Assembly (NCBI GenBank): GCA_043820045.1 | Contig: JBDREF010000430.1 | Location: 1 to 13,440 of the forward strand | Source of the DNA: JBDREF01 sp043820045 | GTDB lineage: Bacteria; Planctomycetota; Phycisphaerae; Sedimentisphaerales; Anaerobacaceae | Direction: 5' to 3' | DNA length: 13,440 bases | Shown: in pieces, positions 1 through 7,328 of the stretch | Layout of the letters: every line of letters begins with the position of its first letter | Numbering within the stretch: the stretch's first letter is position 1 | Notes under the pieces: model-generated | Databases searched by the model: none | The model's input: the letters and a program-made list of their open reading frames with translations, nothing else | What the model was told of the DNA's origin: nothing | Position numbers and translations under genes: made by a program

Positions 1-345
1 GATTATCCCACCGCGTCGAATTCGTTCGATATGCAGCAGTGCACCGTAGGCGAGCACGGCTATTTCAGGATGCACGGAAGGAACAAGGAAAAGTGGTTCA
101 GCAAAGCGGGCAGAGACGAGACGTATGATTACTATTACAACGATGACGAGCTTTCTCAGATAAAGAAGAGGGCCGAGGCCTTAGCCGATGCCTTCAAGAC
201 GCTCACCGTTATCGCCAACAATCATTATCGAGGCGCTGAGCTTGCCAACGCGATCGAATTGAAGGCCCTGATCAGCAATCGGAAGCAACCTGTTCCCGAA
301 GGACTTCTGAAGGCTTACCCGAACCTTGCAAGGATTGCCTTATAG
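1..345 (+). CDS. DUF72 (YecE-like) family protein, C-terminal part
   Basis: The frame is open from the first base of the window, so the gene starts upstream and only the last 114 residues are seen. The segment carries the C-terminal signature of DUF72 proteins: a YFRMHGRN motif (from about residue 22 of the visible part), an aromatic-rich YDYYYNDDEL stretch, and a conserved VIANNHYRGAELANAIELK block. DUF72 proteins have a TIM-barrel-like fold and no settled biochemical function; a link to nucleic-acid or repair functions has been suggested from context only. The stop is TAG at 343-345, with a second stop (TGA) directly after it. A damaged DnaE2-like polymerase gene starts 45 nt downstream on the same strand, so the two may once have shared a transcript. 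The family call is fairly certain; the role is not known. Confidence 0.85.
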   Translation, partial: DYPTASNSFDMQQCTVGEHGYFRMHGRNKEKWFSKAGRDETYDYYYNDDELSQIKKRAEALADAFKTLTVIANNHYRGAELANAIELKALISNRKQPVPEGLLKAYPNLARIAL

Positions 346-390
346 TGACCAGACCGAACCCGAATCACCGTCTGCCGGAGCCCGGACGAT

Positions 391-1602
391 ATGCACATTG
401 CCGCCCTGACATGCAGAAGCCATTACAGCCTGTTAAGAGGCTCGGTCCCGGTGCAGCGGCTGGTTGAGAAAGCCAAAGAGTACGGTTACGCCGCCGTCGC
501 TCTGGCGGATGTCAACTCAATATACGGGGCCGTGGATTTTTACAAAGCGGCCAAGCAGGCAAACATCGAGCCCATTCTCGGGGTGGAGATTCTGACCGAC
601 AGCCGCAGCGCGATACTGCTGGCTGAAAACGATGCCGGCTATAAGAATCTTTGCAGGATAACTACGGCCAGAAACCTGTGCCCTGACTTCGAGCTGACGG
701 AGCAGCTAAAACGCAACTGCGAAGGAATAATCTGTATCTGCGATCAGCCGGAGCTGCTCGGGGAGATGAAAACATTTATCGATAGAGATTATCTATTCGC
801 AGGCTGCCGCGAGCCAGTTCAGGCCGAGCGGGCAAAGGCATACAGAATAAGACCGATAGCGCAGACTATCTTCAATATCATTGAGAAAGATGATATAACT
901 ATTGCCGGGCTCTTAACCAAAATAAGGCAGCTAAGCGTAGTCGGAACAGGGCCGCAAGATAATTGTGGGTATCACAAGCTCGTACACGAAGAACAATTCA
1001 GGCAAAAGTTTCGAGATTGCCCTGAAGCGATAAGCAATGCCGAGCAGATAGCGCAGCGATGCAATTTCCAACTGCTGAATGGAAGGTATCACCTGCCTAA
1101 GGTCAAGCTGGCCAAAGGCAAGAACAGCGACAACGAGCTGGCCAGGTTTTGCCACCTCGGCCTGGCAAAAAGATACAGGCCGGTGAACAAGGAAACAGTA
1201 AAGCGGCTGGAGTATGAATTGGCCGTCATACGAAAGACCAGGTTCAGCGATTATTTTCTCGTGGTCCACGACATAGTCAATTTTGCAAAACGTAAAAACA
1301 TTCCCGTGGAAGCTCGCGGCTCGGCGGCCGGTTCGCTCGTAGCCTATGTGCTCGGCTTTACAAGGGTCTGCCCGATAGAGAACCGTCTCTATTTCGAACG
1401 CTTTATGAACCCCGCAGCAGTTCTATACCTCGCTTTTCAACAACCACCACGGCATGTATCCGCTGAGGGTGTACGTATGGGACGCCGTACGGCACGGCAT
1501 AAGGATACTGCCGCCACACGTAAACAGAAGCAATATAGAATGGATCCCGGATGGAAAAGCCGTCAGAGCGGGCCTGAATATAATCAGAGGATTAAGCTAT
1601 AA
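391..1602 (+). pseudogene. DnaE2/ImuC-like DNA polymerase III alpha, 5' half (PHP to pre-catalytic motif)
   Basis: The ATG at 391 has GGAG ten bases upstream (377-380). Residues 1-70 match the PHP domain of C-family polymerases (SHYSLLRGS, then VALADVNSIYGAV and PILGVE). The canonical PHP histidines are replaced (TCRSHY, ADVNS), as is usual in error-prone DnaE2 types, so this domain probably has no metal-dependent nuclease activity. Residues 307-341 carry the RGSAAGSLVAYVLGF block and the YFERFMNP motif, which in intact enzymes is followed at once by the PDxDxD catalytic aspartates. Here similarity stops at residue 341-342 (about 1413-1416). The last 60 residues are out-of-frame reading of the 3' half and resemble no polymerase sequence. 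An intact enzyme would do translesion synthesis, usually with ImuB. This copy lacks the active site and cannot polymerise DNA. A truncated protein of 403 residues could still be made. Confidence 0.85.
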
Positions 1603-2206
1603 CACCATGCAGGCCGTTATCGAGCAGAGAGAGACCGGAATTTTCGCAGACATCGAAGACCTGCGGACCAGGGTAAAATTCAAAGGCCCGGAACTGCAAA
1701 ACCTCATTCACCTCGGCGCCTGCGACGGGCTGGGAAAGAGCCGGTCTGCGATGATGATGCAATTGCACCTTGCACCGGTGAATCCGAATCAGTTGTTACT
1801 TTTCGATACAGGCAACAATCTTCTGCAATTACCCGAATACGACAGGACGGCAAAATTGCAGGCCGAAGTGGAGATTACCGGCATCCCGTTCAGCATTCAC
1901 CCGGCGGTATTATTGCGCATCAAACACGTACCCGCAGCCAGACTGGAAAGTTTCGTCAATAAGCAAATCACGATAGCAGGCTTCATAGCCACCGCCCGGC
2001 GGGCCAGAACCAGCGACGGCAAAGTAATGGGCTTCGTAACGCTGGAGGATTTTTCCGGCCTGGCCGAAGTAACCTTCTTCCCGGACCAGTTGGAGAAATA
2101 CAACAGTATTTGCAGAGCATCCGGCCCCGTCTGGGTCACAGGCAAGGTCACCAGGCACCTCTCGTCAATCGCAGTCGAATGTCGAACCTGGGGAAAAGCC
2201 GCATAA
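1412..2206 (+). pseudogene. DnaE2/ImuC-like DNA polymerase III alpha, 3' half (fingers/HhH and OB-fold)
   Basis: Reading frame 2 from about 1412 gives PQQFYTSLFNNHHGMYP and then VWDAVRHGIRILPPHVNRS. This matches the part of DnaE that follows the catalytic core (family pattern FYTALLNN...GFY, DAxRHGV, PxVN). It continues through a helix-hairpin-helix-like stretch (ELQNLIHLGACDGLG) to a C-terminal OB-fold (about 1940-2200; ITIAGFIATARRARTSDGK, MGFVTLEDFSG, VWVTGKV). The stop is TAA at 2204-2206. The frame is +1 relative to the 5' half, and no start with a good ribosome-binding site precedes it; ATG 1454 lies inside conserved sequence. With the 5' half, about 600 codons remain of a family whose members are usually about 1050-1160 residues. 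I infer a single deletion, roughly 400 codons, that also shifted the frame. Confidence 0.85.
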
Positions 2207-2246
2207 TGCAGGCAGATGGTACGGAGGGTCGCGCCCAGACTCGATA

Positions 2247-4142
2247 TTATTTTAGATAGGCTTCTTGTACGGCGGTGGGGCCGACGACCGCGTCATATAT
2301 CGTCACTTCATCCAAGGTGCCCGCAAAGGTACTCTCGCCTATGCTGTGTGCGGCGCCGATTCGTACATTCTCGATACAGCCGGTGTTTATCTCCGCCTCC
2401 AGCATTTTGTAAATAGTCCTGCGTTGGCCGTCCACATAGAGCAATACGTCACTGACGAGGGGACGACCCGGATCGACCGGATCGAGTACGACGCCCACAT
2501 GATGCCAGTCGCCGTCACCAACCTGCTGTTCGTTCGCCGAGATGAATCCCGACCCGCAGGAGAGCCGCAGCCGTTGATCCTCATCGACTTCCATCAGCCA
2601 GTACGCCTCCGGTTCATTCGTTCCCCATGCGATGACGGGCAGCCTGGCGGCCGCAGTTCCCCGTGTCTTGACCCAGGCAAGAACTGCACGAGCCTCCCTG
2701 CCGCAAGCACCGGGATAGCCCTCCACTTCCACGTAATCGTCTGTCCCGTCGAACTCCAGGCCCCCGCCCGTACGGCCGGCCACCCACTGCGAGCCGCCCG
2801 CGGTGAAACCCATCAGAGAACCATCGTGCGAGCCCGCGCCGTCCACAGCTACCAGACCGGCAGCTTCGTCCATTGGCCAGCGCGCAACCGGTGCGGGTCC
2901 GGCAGCATCCCGACCCCATACCTTAGCCAGGACAGCCAAATCTTCGTTGTCTATCCGGTCATCCGCGGACAGGTCGCATGATGGATTCCAACTCGCTCCA
3001 TCGGGCTCGCTGAGCCACGCCGAGGACAGGGCCGACAGGTCGTTTGCGTTGATGATTCTGTCACCCGTGCAGTCCTGCGGCGCCGAGCCGTCCGTCGAGA
3101 ATCTGTAAGTGCGGGTAAAATCGGCGACTTCGCCGGGCGCGAGAGTAACGATGATGAACTGCTCGGGCGAGACCTGGTAATTGGTTGTCCAGATTCCGAC
3201 GTATGCCGACCGCAGCGACGAATCGATAATCGCCCGCTGGCCAATGGCGCTTTGCTCGACTGCAATCGCATCGGGCCCGAGGTAATCATCCGGCTTGTAT
3301 ATCCACGTTTTGGGAACACTGGAAATAGTTTGCGTGTAAAGCACCATGTTGGCAAGGCCCACCATAGGCGGATTATTGTCCACCCACTTTAGCCCCCTGC
3401 CGACCTGCATCAGTACCGGCGGCTCCCATTGCTGCAGCTCGGGCGAGGCCGTCATCTCGTACGGAAAGTACACTCTGTAATTAGGCCCGACGCCGTTTCC
3501 GCTGAAGGTCAGGAAGTTGTGAAGATACTGTTCGGTAGTGAACGTCTTCGTACCGGTGTTCGTCAGAACATAGTGCATGATGATGCGGTCGTTCTTGACA
3601 ATCACATCTTCTTCGAACCGGCAGGAATACCCGTTGGCCGTCCCGGATAAGGTCTGGACGAAATGTGCGCGATCCGACTCCCAAGTGGTCGTGGTCTGGG
3701 CCAACTCCACCACCGGGTAGCTGGAGCTGAAATTGTACGCCGAGGAGTTACGGCTGAGGATGCCCACGCCGATCTTCAGGAACGGCGAGCCGTTGGAGCC
3801 TTCGTTATAGCCGGGCGGGTCGGGCTGAAACGGCTCCTGCCCGATATCGAACTCCATGGGCAGCCCGCCGAGATAGGTAAGGGAGCCCCCGCTGACCGGC
3901 GAATAGCAGAAATCACGGCCGTTGAATTCCACGCGTATCACGTTGGCCACGGGTGAGAAACGCAGCCCCTTGTTCCAGCGGCAGTCGGGCGAATCGGGGT
4001 CGCCTATTTCCACAATCATGCTGCCGCTGTGAAGGACTCGCGTCCCCGCGTGGATGGGCTGGGGCTCGTCCGCTGCCTGAATAGCCCCACAAACAGTCGC
4101 CAAAACAACGGCTGACAAAAGAACAGGTAAAGTCTTTCTCAT
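2247..4142 (-). CDS. Secreted protein: mutarotase-like beta-sandwich, dockerin-like domain, LamG
   Basis: The start chosen is ATG at 4142 (631 residues), because GAGGAGG lies six bases upstream (plus-strand 4149-4155). A GTG at 4163 in the same frame would place that site inside the gene. Residues 1-23 form a Sec signal peptide (MRKTLPVLL, cleavage likely after AIQA). Residues about 24-350 are a beta-rich domain that resembles galactose-mutarotase-like sandwiches (motif FLKIGVGIL near the middle); this match is by pattern only. Residues 357-411 hold two dockerin-type F-hands, DCTGDRIINAND and DLSADDRIDNED, with Ca ligands at positions 1, 3, 5, 9 and 12 in both. Residues about 418-631 are a LamG/concanavalin-like domain (ARWPMDEAAG, GGLEFDGTDDYVEVEG, WHHVGVVLD, LLYVDGQ, FAGTLDEVTIYD). 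It probably binds or modifies glycans outside the cell. No catalytic residues can be assigned with confidence. It converges on the polymerase relic, 40 bp apart. Confidence 0.85.
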   Translation of the reverse strand: MRKTLPVLLSAVVLATVCGAIQAADEPQPIHAGTRVLHSGSMIVEIGDPDSPDCRWNKGLRFSPVANVIRVEFNGRDFCYSPVSGGSLTYLGGLPMEFDIGQEPFQPDPPGYNEGSNGSPFLKIGVGILSRNSSAYNFSSSYPVVELAQTTTTWESDRAHFVQTLSGTANGYSCRFEEDVIVKNDRIIMHYVLTNTGTKTFTTEQYLHNFLTFSGNGVGPNYRVYFPYEMTASPELQQWEPPVLMQVGRGLKWVDNNPPMVGLANMVLYTQTISSVPKTWIYKPDDYLGPDAIAVEQSAIGQRAIIDSSLRSAYVGIWTTNYQVSPEQFIIVTLAPGEVADFTRTYRFSTDGSAPQDCTGDRIINANDLSALSSAWLSEPDGASWNPSCDLSADDRIDNEDLAVLAKVWGRDAAGPAPVARWPMDEAAGLVAVDGAGSHDGSLMGFTAGGSQWVAGRTGGGLEFDGTDDYVEVEGYPGACGREARAVLAWVKTRGTAAARLPVIAWGTNEPEAYWLMEVDEDQRLRLSCGSGFISANEQQVGDGDWHHVGVVLDPVDPGRPLVSDVLLYVDGQRRTIYKMLEAEINTGCIENVRIGAAHSIGESTFAGTLDEVTIYDAVVGPTAVQEAYLK

Positions 4143-4211
4143 GCGCAGCCTCCTCAAATCCACCGATTTGCATCGGGTACCAATAGTCTCGAAACCGGCT
4201 CTACTACCACT

Positions 4212-4240
4212 ATCATACCAAAAGGAAACGCAGAAACCAA
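4212..4240 (-). promoter_or_regulatory. Candidate extended -10 promoter for the secreted LamG gene
   Basis: On the minus strand, TATGAT (plus-strand 4212-4217) is preceded by TGG, which gives a TGn extended -10 element (4218-4220). A weak -35-like TTGGTT lies 17 bases further upstream (4235-4240). Transcription would start near 4205 and give a leader of about 60 nt before the ATG at 4142. Extended -10 promoters often do without a good -35 box. The call rests on motif and position only. Confidence 0.35.
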
Positions 4241-4991
4241 ACCTGTTTACTTATAGTTGATACTCACAACTGCTTCCATTGGCGGCTATATCAAAGCTAA
4301 CGCATACAGATAACCCTCACGCAACACTACCGCGAAGCGGTTTAGTCCAATCCGGTTTTTGTAGGAAATTGTCGAGAAATATTCCTTTTTCAGCCAGGAA
4401 ATGATACCTATTCGGACTCGATTTGAGCGAAACCATGGTCCGTGGAGACATTTCGGAGACATTGTGCCATCCGAAAATTGCGGTGTTCTTCAGTTCCTGA
4501 AAGAAGTGGCTTTTCGAAGAATTCTGGCATATTACAACTCAAGAAGAAGGGGCCGCCTGGCGAGCGAGACAAGCAAGCATAATAATCGCGATATCGTGGC
4601 AATTATTGGTGTGCTGAGCCATTTGGCTGACTGACCAGAAGGTATTTCCACAGGAATCACGATTCTCCAGATAGAGCTTGCATGCTCTAAACCCAAAGGA
4701 TAATATAAGTAACTGAATTGGCAACCGGTTAAATGTTGTCCTTTGAGTTCTGCATGAATAGACGTACCCGACGAGTTCAGGGACAGGAGGCCTTGATTCG
4801 TTCGGCACTTTTGAGTAGGATGTTTTAAACAGGTAGGCCGGTGTCCTGTCTGGTTTGTGAAATCGGTTATCATAGAGGACGTTGCATTTCATGTTTGAAT
4901 TATGCGCCAACGCCGTGCAAGGCTGTTTTCGGGGCGACAAACCGCCGGATACGATTAGAATAAGGGTCGATTCCATCAATCACTAAAAGTT
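4241..4991. other. Long intergenic gap with no recognised gene
   Basis: This stretch separates two divergent genes. I see no reading frame here with both a ribosome-binding site and recognisable protein similarity. The longest open frames (4401-4634 plus, 4539-4979 minus) give unlike-protein, Cys/Arg/Ser-rich translations. Two short perfect inverted repeats are present: ACCGC-GAA-GCGGT (4329-4341) and TAGAGC-TTGCAT-GCTCTA (4672-4689). Neither is followed by a T run, so they are not obvious terminators. The gap could hold a decayed gene, a small RNA or regulatory sites for the gene at 5006, but nothing here proves it. Confidence 0.5.
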
Positions 4992-5005
4992 AAGGAGCCA
5001 GAACC

Positions 5006-6406
5006 ATGTCGAACATTACACGTCGTCAGTTTGTCAAACGCACCGCTGCCTTTGGGGCCGCATGCACGATTGGTTTCCCGAGCCTCATCCGGGCCCAGGG
5101 ACTCAACGAAAAACTCCAGGTGGGATTTATCGCCGCGGGCGGACGGGCCGGGGCCCATACGTCCGCATCTCATGAGGCAGGCCTTCAGTGCGTCGCCTTC
5201 GCCGAGGTCGATAAGACCCGATGGGACGGCGTCCACGGCAAGGCAGGCTGGGAGAATGTGCCTGGGTATACTGATTGGCGGAAAGTCTTCGAAAAGCACG
5301 GGAAGGAACTCGACGTGGTTTTCGTAGCGACTCCGGATCACAGCCATTTTGCTCCGTCGATGACGGCCGTTTCCATGGGCATTCACTGTTACACCGAGAA
5401 GCCGCTGACCTGGTCGGTGCGCGAGGCACAACTGCTGGCGGCAGCCTACGCCAGGAATCCCAAGGTCGTAACCCAGATGGGTAACCAGGGCCACGGCGAA
5501 GATGGATGGCGGCGTGCGTACGAATTAGTCAAGGCCGGCGCAGTCGGAGATATCAAGGAATTTCACACATGGACGAATCGCCCAATCTGGCCCCAGGGGG
5601 GTGACCGTCCGACTTACACCAGTCCGGTTCCCGAAACCCTCGACTGGGACGCATGGATTGGCTCGGCGGCGATGCGGCCCTTTGCCGGTCCGCCAGAGGG
5701 TGACAAGCGAGGACGCGGCCCCTATCATCCCTTCAACTGGCGGGGCGTGGTCGATTTCGGCTCCGGCGCACTGGGCGATATGGCCTGTCACACCACCGAC
5801 GGAATCTACGCCATTATGGAACCGGGCTATGCGGCCACAGCCGAGCCGGTCATCATGACTGGCCCCGTAAAGGATCAATTCCCGGCCGGGATGGTTGTCA
5901 AGAGCACCTACCTCGCAAAAGGCGACCGGCCCGGGTTCACCACCTACTGGTACGAAGGCAAGAAAGAGGACGGAACGCCTTTCATGCCGGAGAACCCTGA
6001 GGAACTTGCGGTCGACGGGCGCAAACTGCCGGGAACCGGAAACCTGGTCATCGGCACCAAGGGAAAAATGCTGGTGACGGGTGATTACTGGAACACCCCG
6101 CTACTGATTCCGGAAGCGAGGCGCAGAGAGTTCGGTACCCCCCCACAACTGCTCGAACGCTCGCCCGGACATCACGAGGAGTTCTTTATGGCCTGTAAGG
6201 GCGAGAAGCCGCGCGAGTTCAGCCAGTCCAACTACAGCTACTCCGGTCCAATGGCCGCAAACATCCAGCTCGGCAACCTCTGCGCCCGTGCGGGCAAGAA
6301 GCTCGAGCTGAACGAAGCTGGGAAGATCATCAGCGACCCGAAGATCAACGACTTGGCCTGGCGCGAGCCCCGCAAGGGTTGGGGACCGCTGGAGATGAAG
6401 GTATAG
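5006..6406 (+). CDS. Gfo/Idh/MocA family oxidoreductase with Tat signal
   Basis: ATG at 5006 has AAGGAG at 4992-4997. The first 32 residues are a twin-arginine signal (TRRQFVK with Arg6-Arg7, then a hydrophobic run ending SLIRAQG), so the folded, cofactor-loaded protein is probably exported. Residues about 37-160 are the NAD(P)-binding Rossmann domain (VGFIAAGGRAGAH, VFVATPDHSHF). Its conserved EKP motif is Glu131-Lys132-Pro133. The C-terminal alpha/beta domain has GALGDMACH with Asp258 and His262. By comparison with inositol dehydrogenase (Lys97, Asp172, His176 in Bacillus subtilis), Lys132, Asp258 and His262 form a complete putative catalytic triad. Members oxidise, reduce or rearrange sugars and sugar-like alcohols, or hydrolyse glycosides through a redox step. 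The substrate cannot be read from the sequence. The length, 466 residues, suits the Tat-exported planctomycete branch. It stands alone, with relics downstream. Confidence 0.93.
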   Translation: MSNITRRQFVKRTAAFGAACTIGFPSLIRAQGLNEKLQVGFIAAGGRAGAHTSASHEAGLQCVAFAEVDKTRWDGVHGKAGWENVPGYTDWRKVFEKHGKELDVVFVATPDHSHFAPSMTAVSMGIHCYTEKPLTWSVREAQLLAAAYARNPKVVTQMGNQGHGEDGWRRAYELVKAGAVGDIKEFHTWTNRPIWPQGGDRPTYTSPVPETLDWDAWIGSAAMRPFAGPPEGDKRGRGPYHPFNWRGVVDFGSGALGDMACHTTDGIYAIMEPGYAATAEPVIMTGPVKDQFPAGMVVKSTYLAKGDRPGFTTYWYEGKKEDGTPFMPENPEELAVDGRKLPGTGNLVIGTKGKMLVTGDYWNTPLLIPEARRREFGTPPQLLERSPGHHEEFFMACKGEKPREFSQSNYSYSGPMAANIQLGNLCARAGKKLELNEAGKIISDPKINDLAWREPRKGWGPLEMKV

Positions 6407-6432
6407 AACGGATCGGTCTTGCCGGTTCGTGA

Positions 6433-6696
6433 GTTATATGGGACGAAGTCATTTGTGCCAAATCCATGTGCCAGGCACCTTCGGTTGGTCTGCCGTTGGT
6501 ATCAGAGTTCGTGACCACCGATGGTAACTGGCACAGGATAGGGCTTTTGTGGGATGGCTCGTGCCGTCACTTGTACGTGGGCGGAGCGGATGTTGCCAGG
6601 GACGCCGCTCCATTGCCCAACCTAAAAGGGGCTTCCGGCGGGCTGTATTTAGGCGGTGACATCGTGATGCGCAGCATCTACCTGGCAAACAGATGA
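6433..6696 (+). pseudogene. LamG-domain gene fragment
   Basis: Frame 1 after the TGA at 6430-6432 encodes the second half of a LamG-like domain of the planctomycete type: PLVSEFVTTDGNWHRIGLLW, then SCRHLYVGGADVARD and LKGASGGLYLGG. In intact copies this is preceded by a long first half and followed by an IDDVRIYNRA-type strand. Here only about 75 residues remain; the end (DIVMRSIYLANR) is a poor match and is cut by TGA. There is an ATG at 6466 but no Shine-Dalgarno site and no signal peptide. I read it as the tail of a lost secreted protein, left behind the oxidoreductase gene. The alternative, a small functional protein, seems unlikely. Confidence 0.7.
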
Positions 6697-6817
6697 GAGC
6701 TGGCAGCCTGAGAGAGTTGTCGGCTCTTTCTACTTTATCGCCGTCCACCTATGAAGAATTCGAAATCAAATACTAAGATTCCTGTTCGTGCAAATGCGTG
6801 GGAGCAGTCGATCTTAA

Positions 6818-7018
6818 AATATCGCACGTCCACGGACTATCAGCGGGCAGGGACACCGAAATGGGATTGGCAGATCAGACAATCGGGACAAATCGTTTGC
6901 CTATCCATCGCTGATTCAGGCGGAGGATGGGATGTTACATCTGACGTATTCTTACAAAGAGCAAGGGCAGGTCACCATCCGCCATTGCATGTTTAGAGCA
7001 GATTGGATAGAGCTGTAA
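6818..7018 (+). pseudogene. Sialidase/BNR-type protein, C-terminal remnant
   Basis: Frame 2 from 6896 reads FAYPSLIQAEDGMLHLTYSY and then EQGQVTIRHCMFRADWIEL before TAA at 7016-7018. This is the usual C-terminal end of exo-alpha-sialidase-like (BNR/Asp-box) beta-propellers, in which a YP-(S/A)-(L/I/V)-I-Q ... DG-x-(L/I)-H-(L/V)-TY motif forms the last blade. The frame is open only from 6818, after TAA 6815-6817, and 6818-6895 has no clear similarity. The rest of the gene, normally more than 300 residues, is absent. It lies between the LamG fragment and the beta-propeller gene, in a zone of gene debris. The family call rests on this short motif only. Confidence 0.6.
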
Positions 7019-7328
7019 CCGAATCTTTTGATGGACAGTGTCTTTGCGCACGCCCATTGAAAACGTTGCCAACTTTTCAGCCTCCTGTAATTCCTTATCA
7101 TTAAACAGATTATGGAATAGGCTTTTTTCGAATGGGCAGATAACGGGCAGTTGGGTAGTAGATGAGTTGAAAAGGCAAATTTCCTGTCAGTTGGATCCTG
7201 ATTTTGGGCCTGGGAGGAGATGATTTCCTGTTTTGGGTTGGAATCGTCATTACTCCGGTGGTATAGTCATGCCTGTTTCTCAGTGGAAAGCCAAACCCAT
7301 GACAGACCAGATACACCGGGAATACGAC

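Noticed and set aside
2265..2981. 238-codon plus-strand frame opposite the LamG/dockerin gene
   Set aside because: The opposite strand has clear domain motifs throughout, so this is a shadow.
4329..4341. ACCGC-GAA-GCGGT inverted repeat
   Set aside because: A five-base stem with no T run and no repeat copies nearby; too small to call an operator or terminator.
4401..4634. 77-codon open frame on the plus strand
   Set aside because: No Shine-Dalgarno site and no protein-like pattern; no similarity that I recognise.
4539..4979. 146-codon open frame on the minus strand between the divergent genes
   Set aside because: No ribosome-binding site, no recognisable motif, unusual composition, and a second frame overlaps it; it looks like chance.
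6407..6432. Possible terminator after the oxidoreductase gene (GAACGG with CCGGTTC)
   Set aside because: The arms need a bulge and no T run follows.
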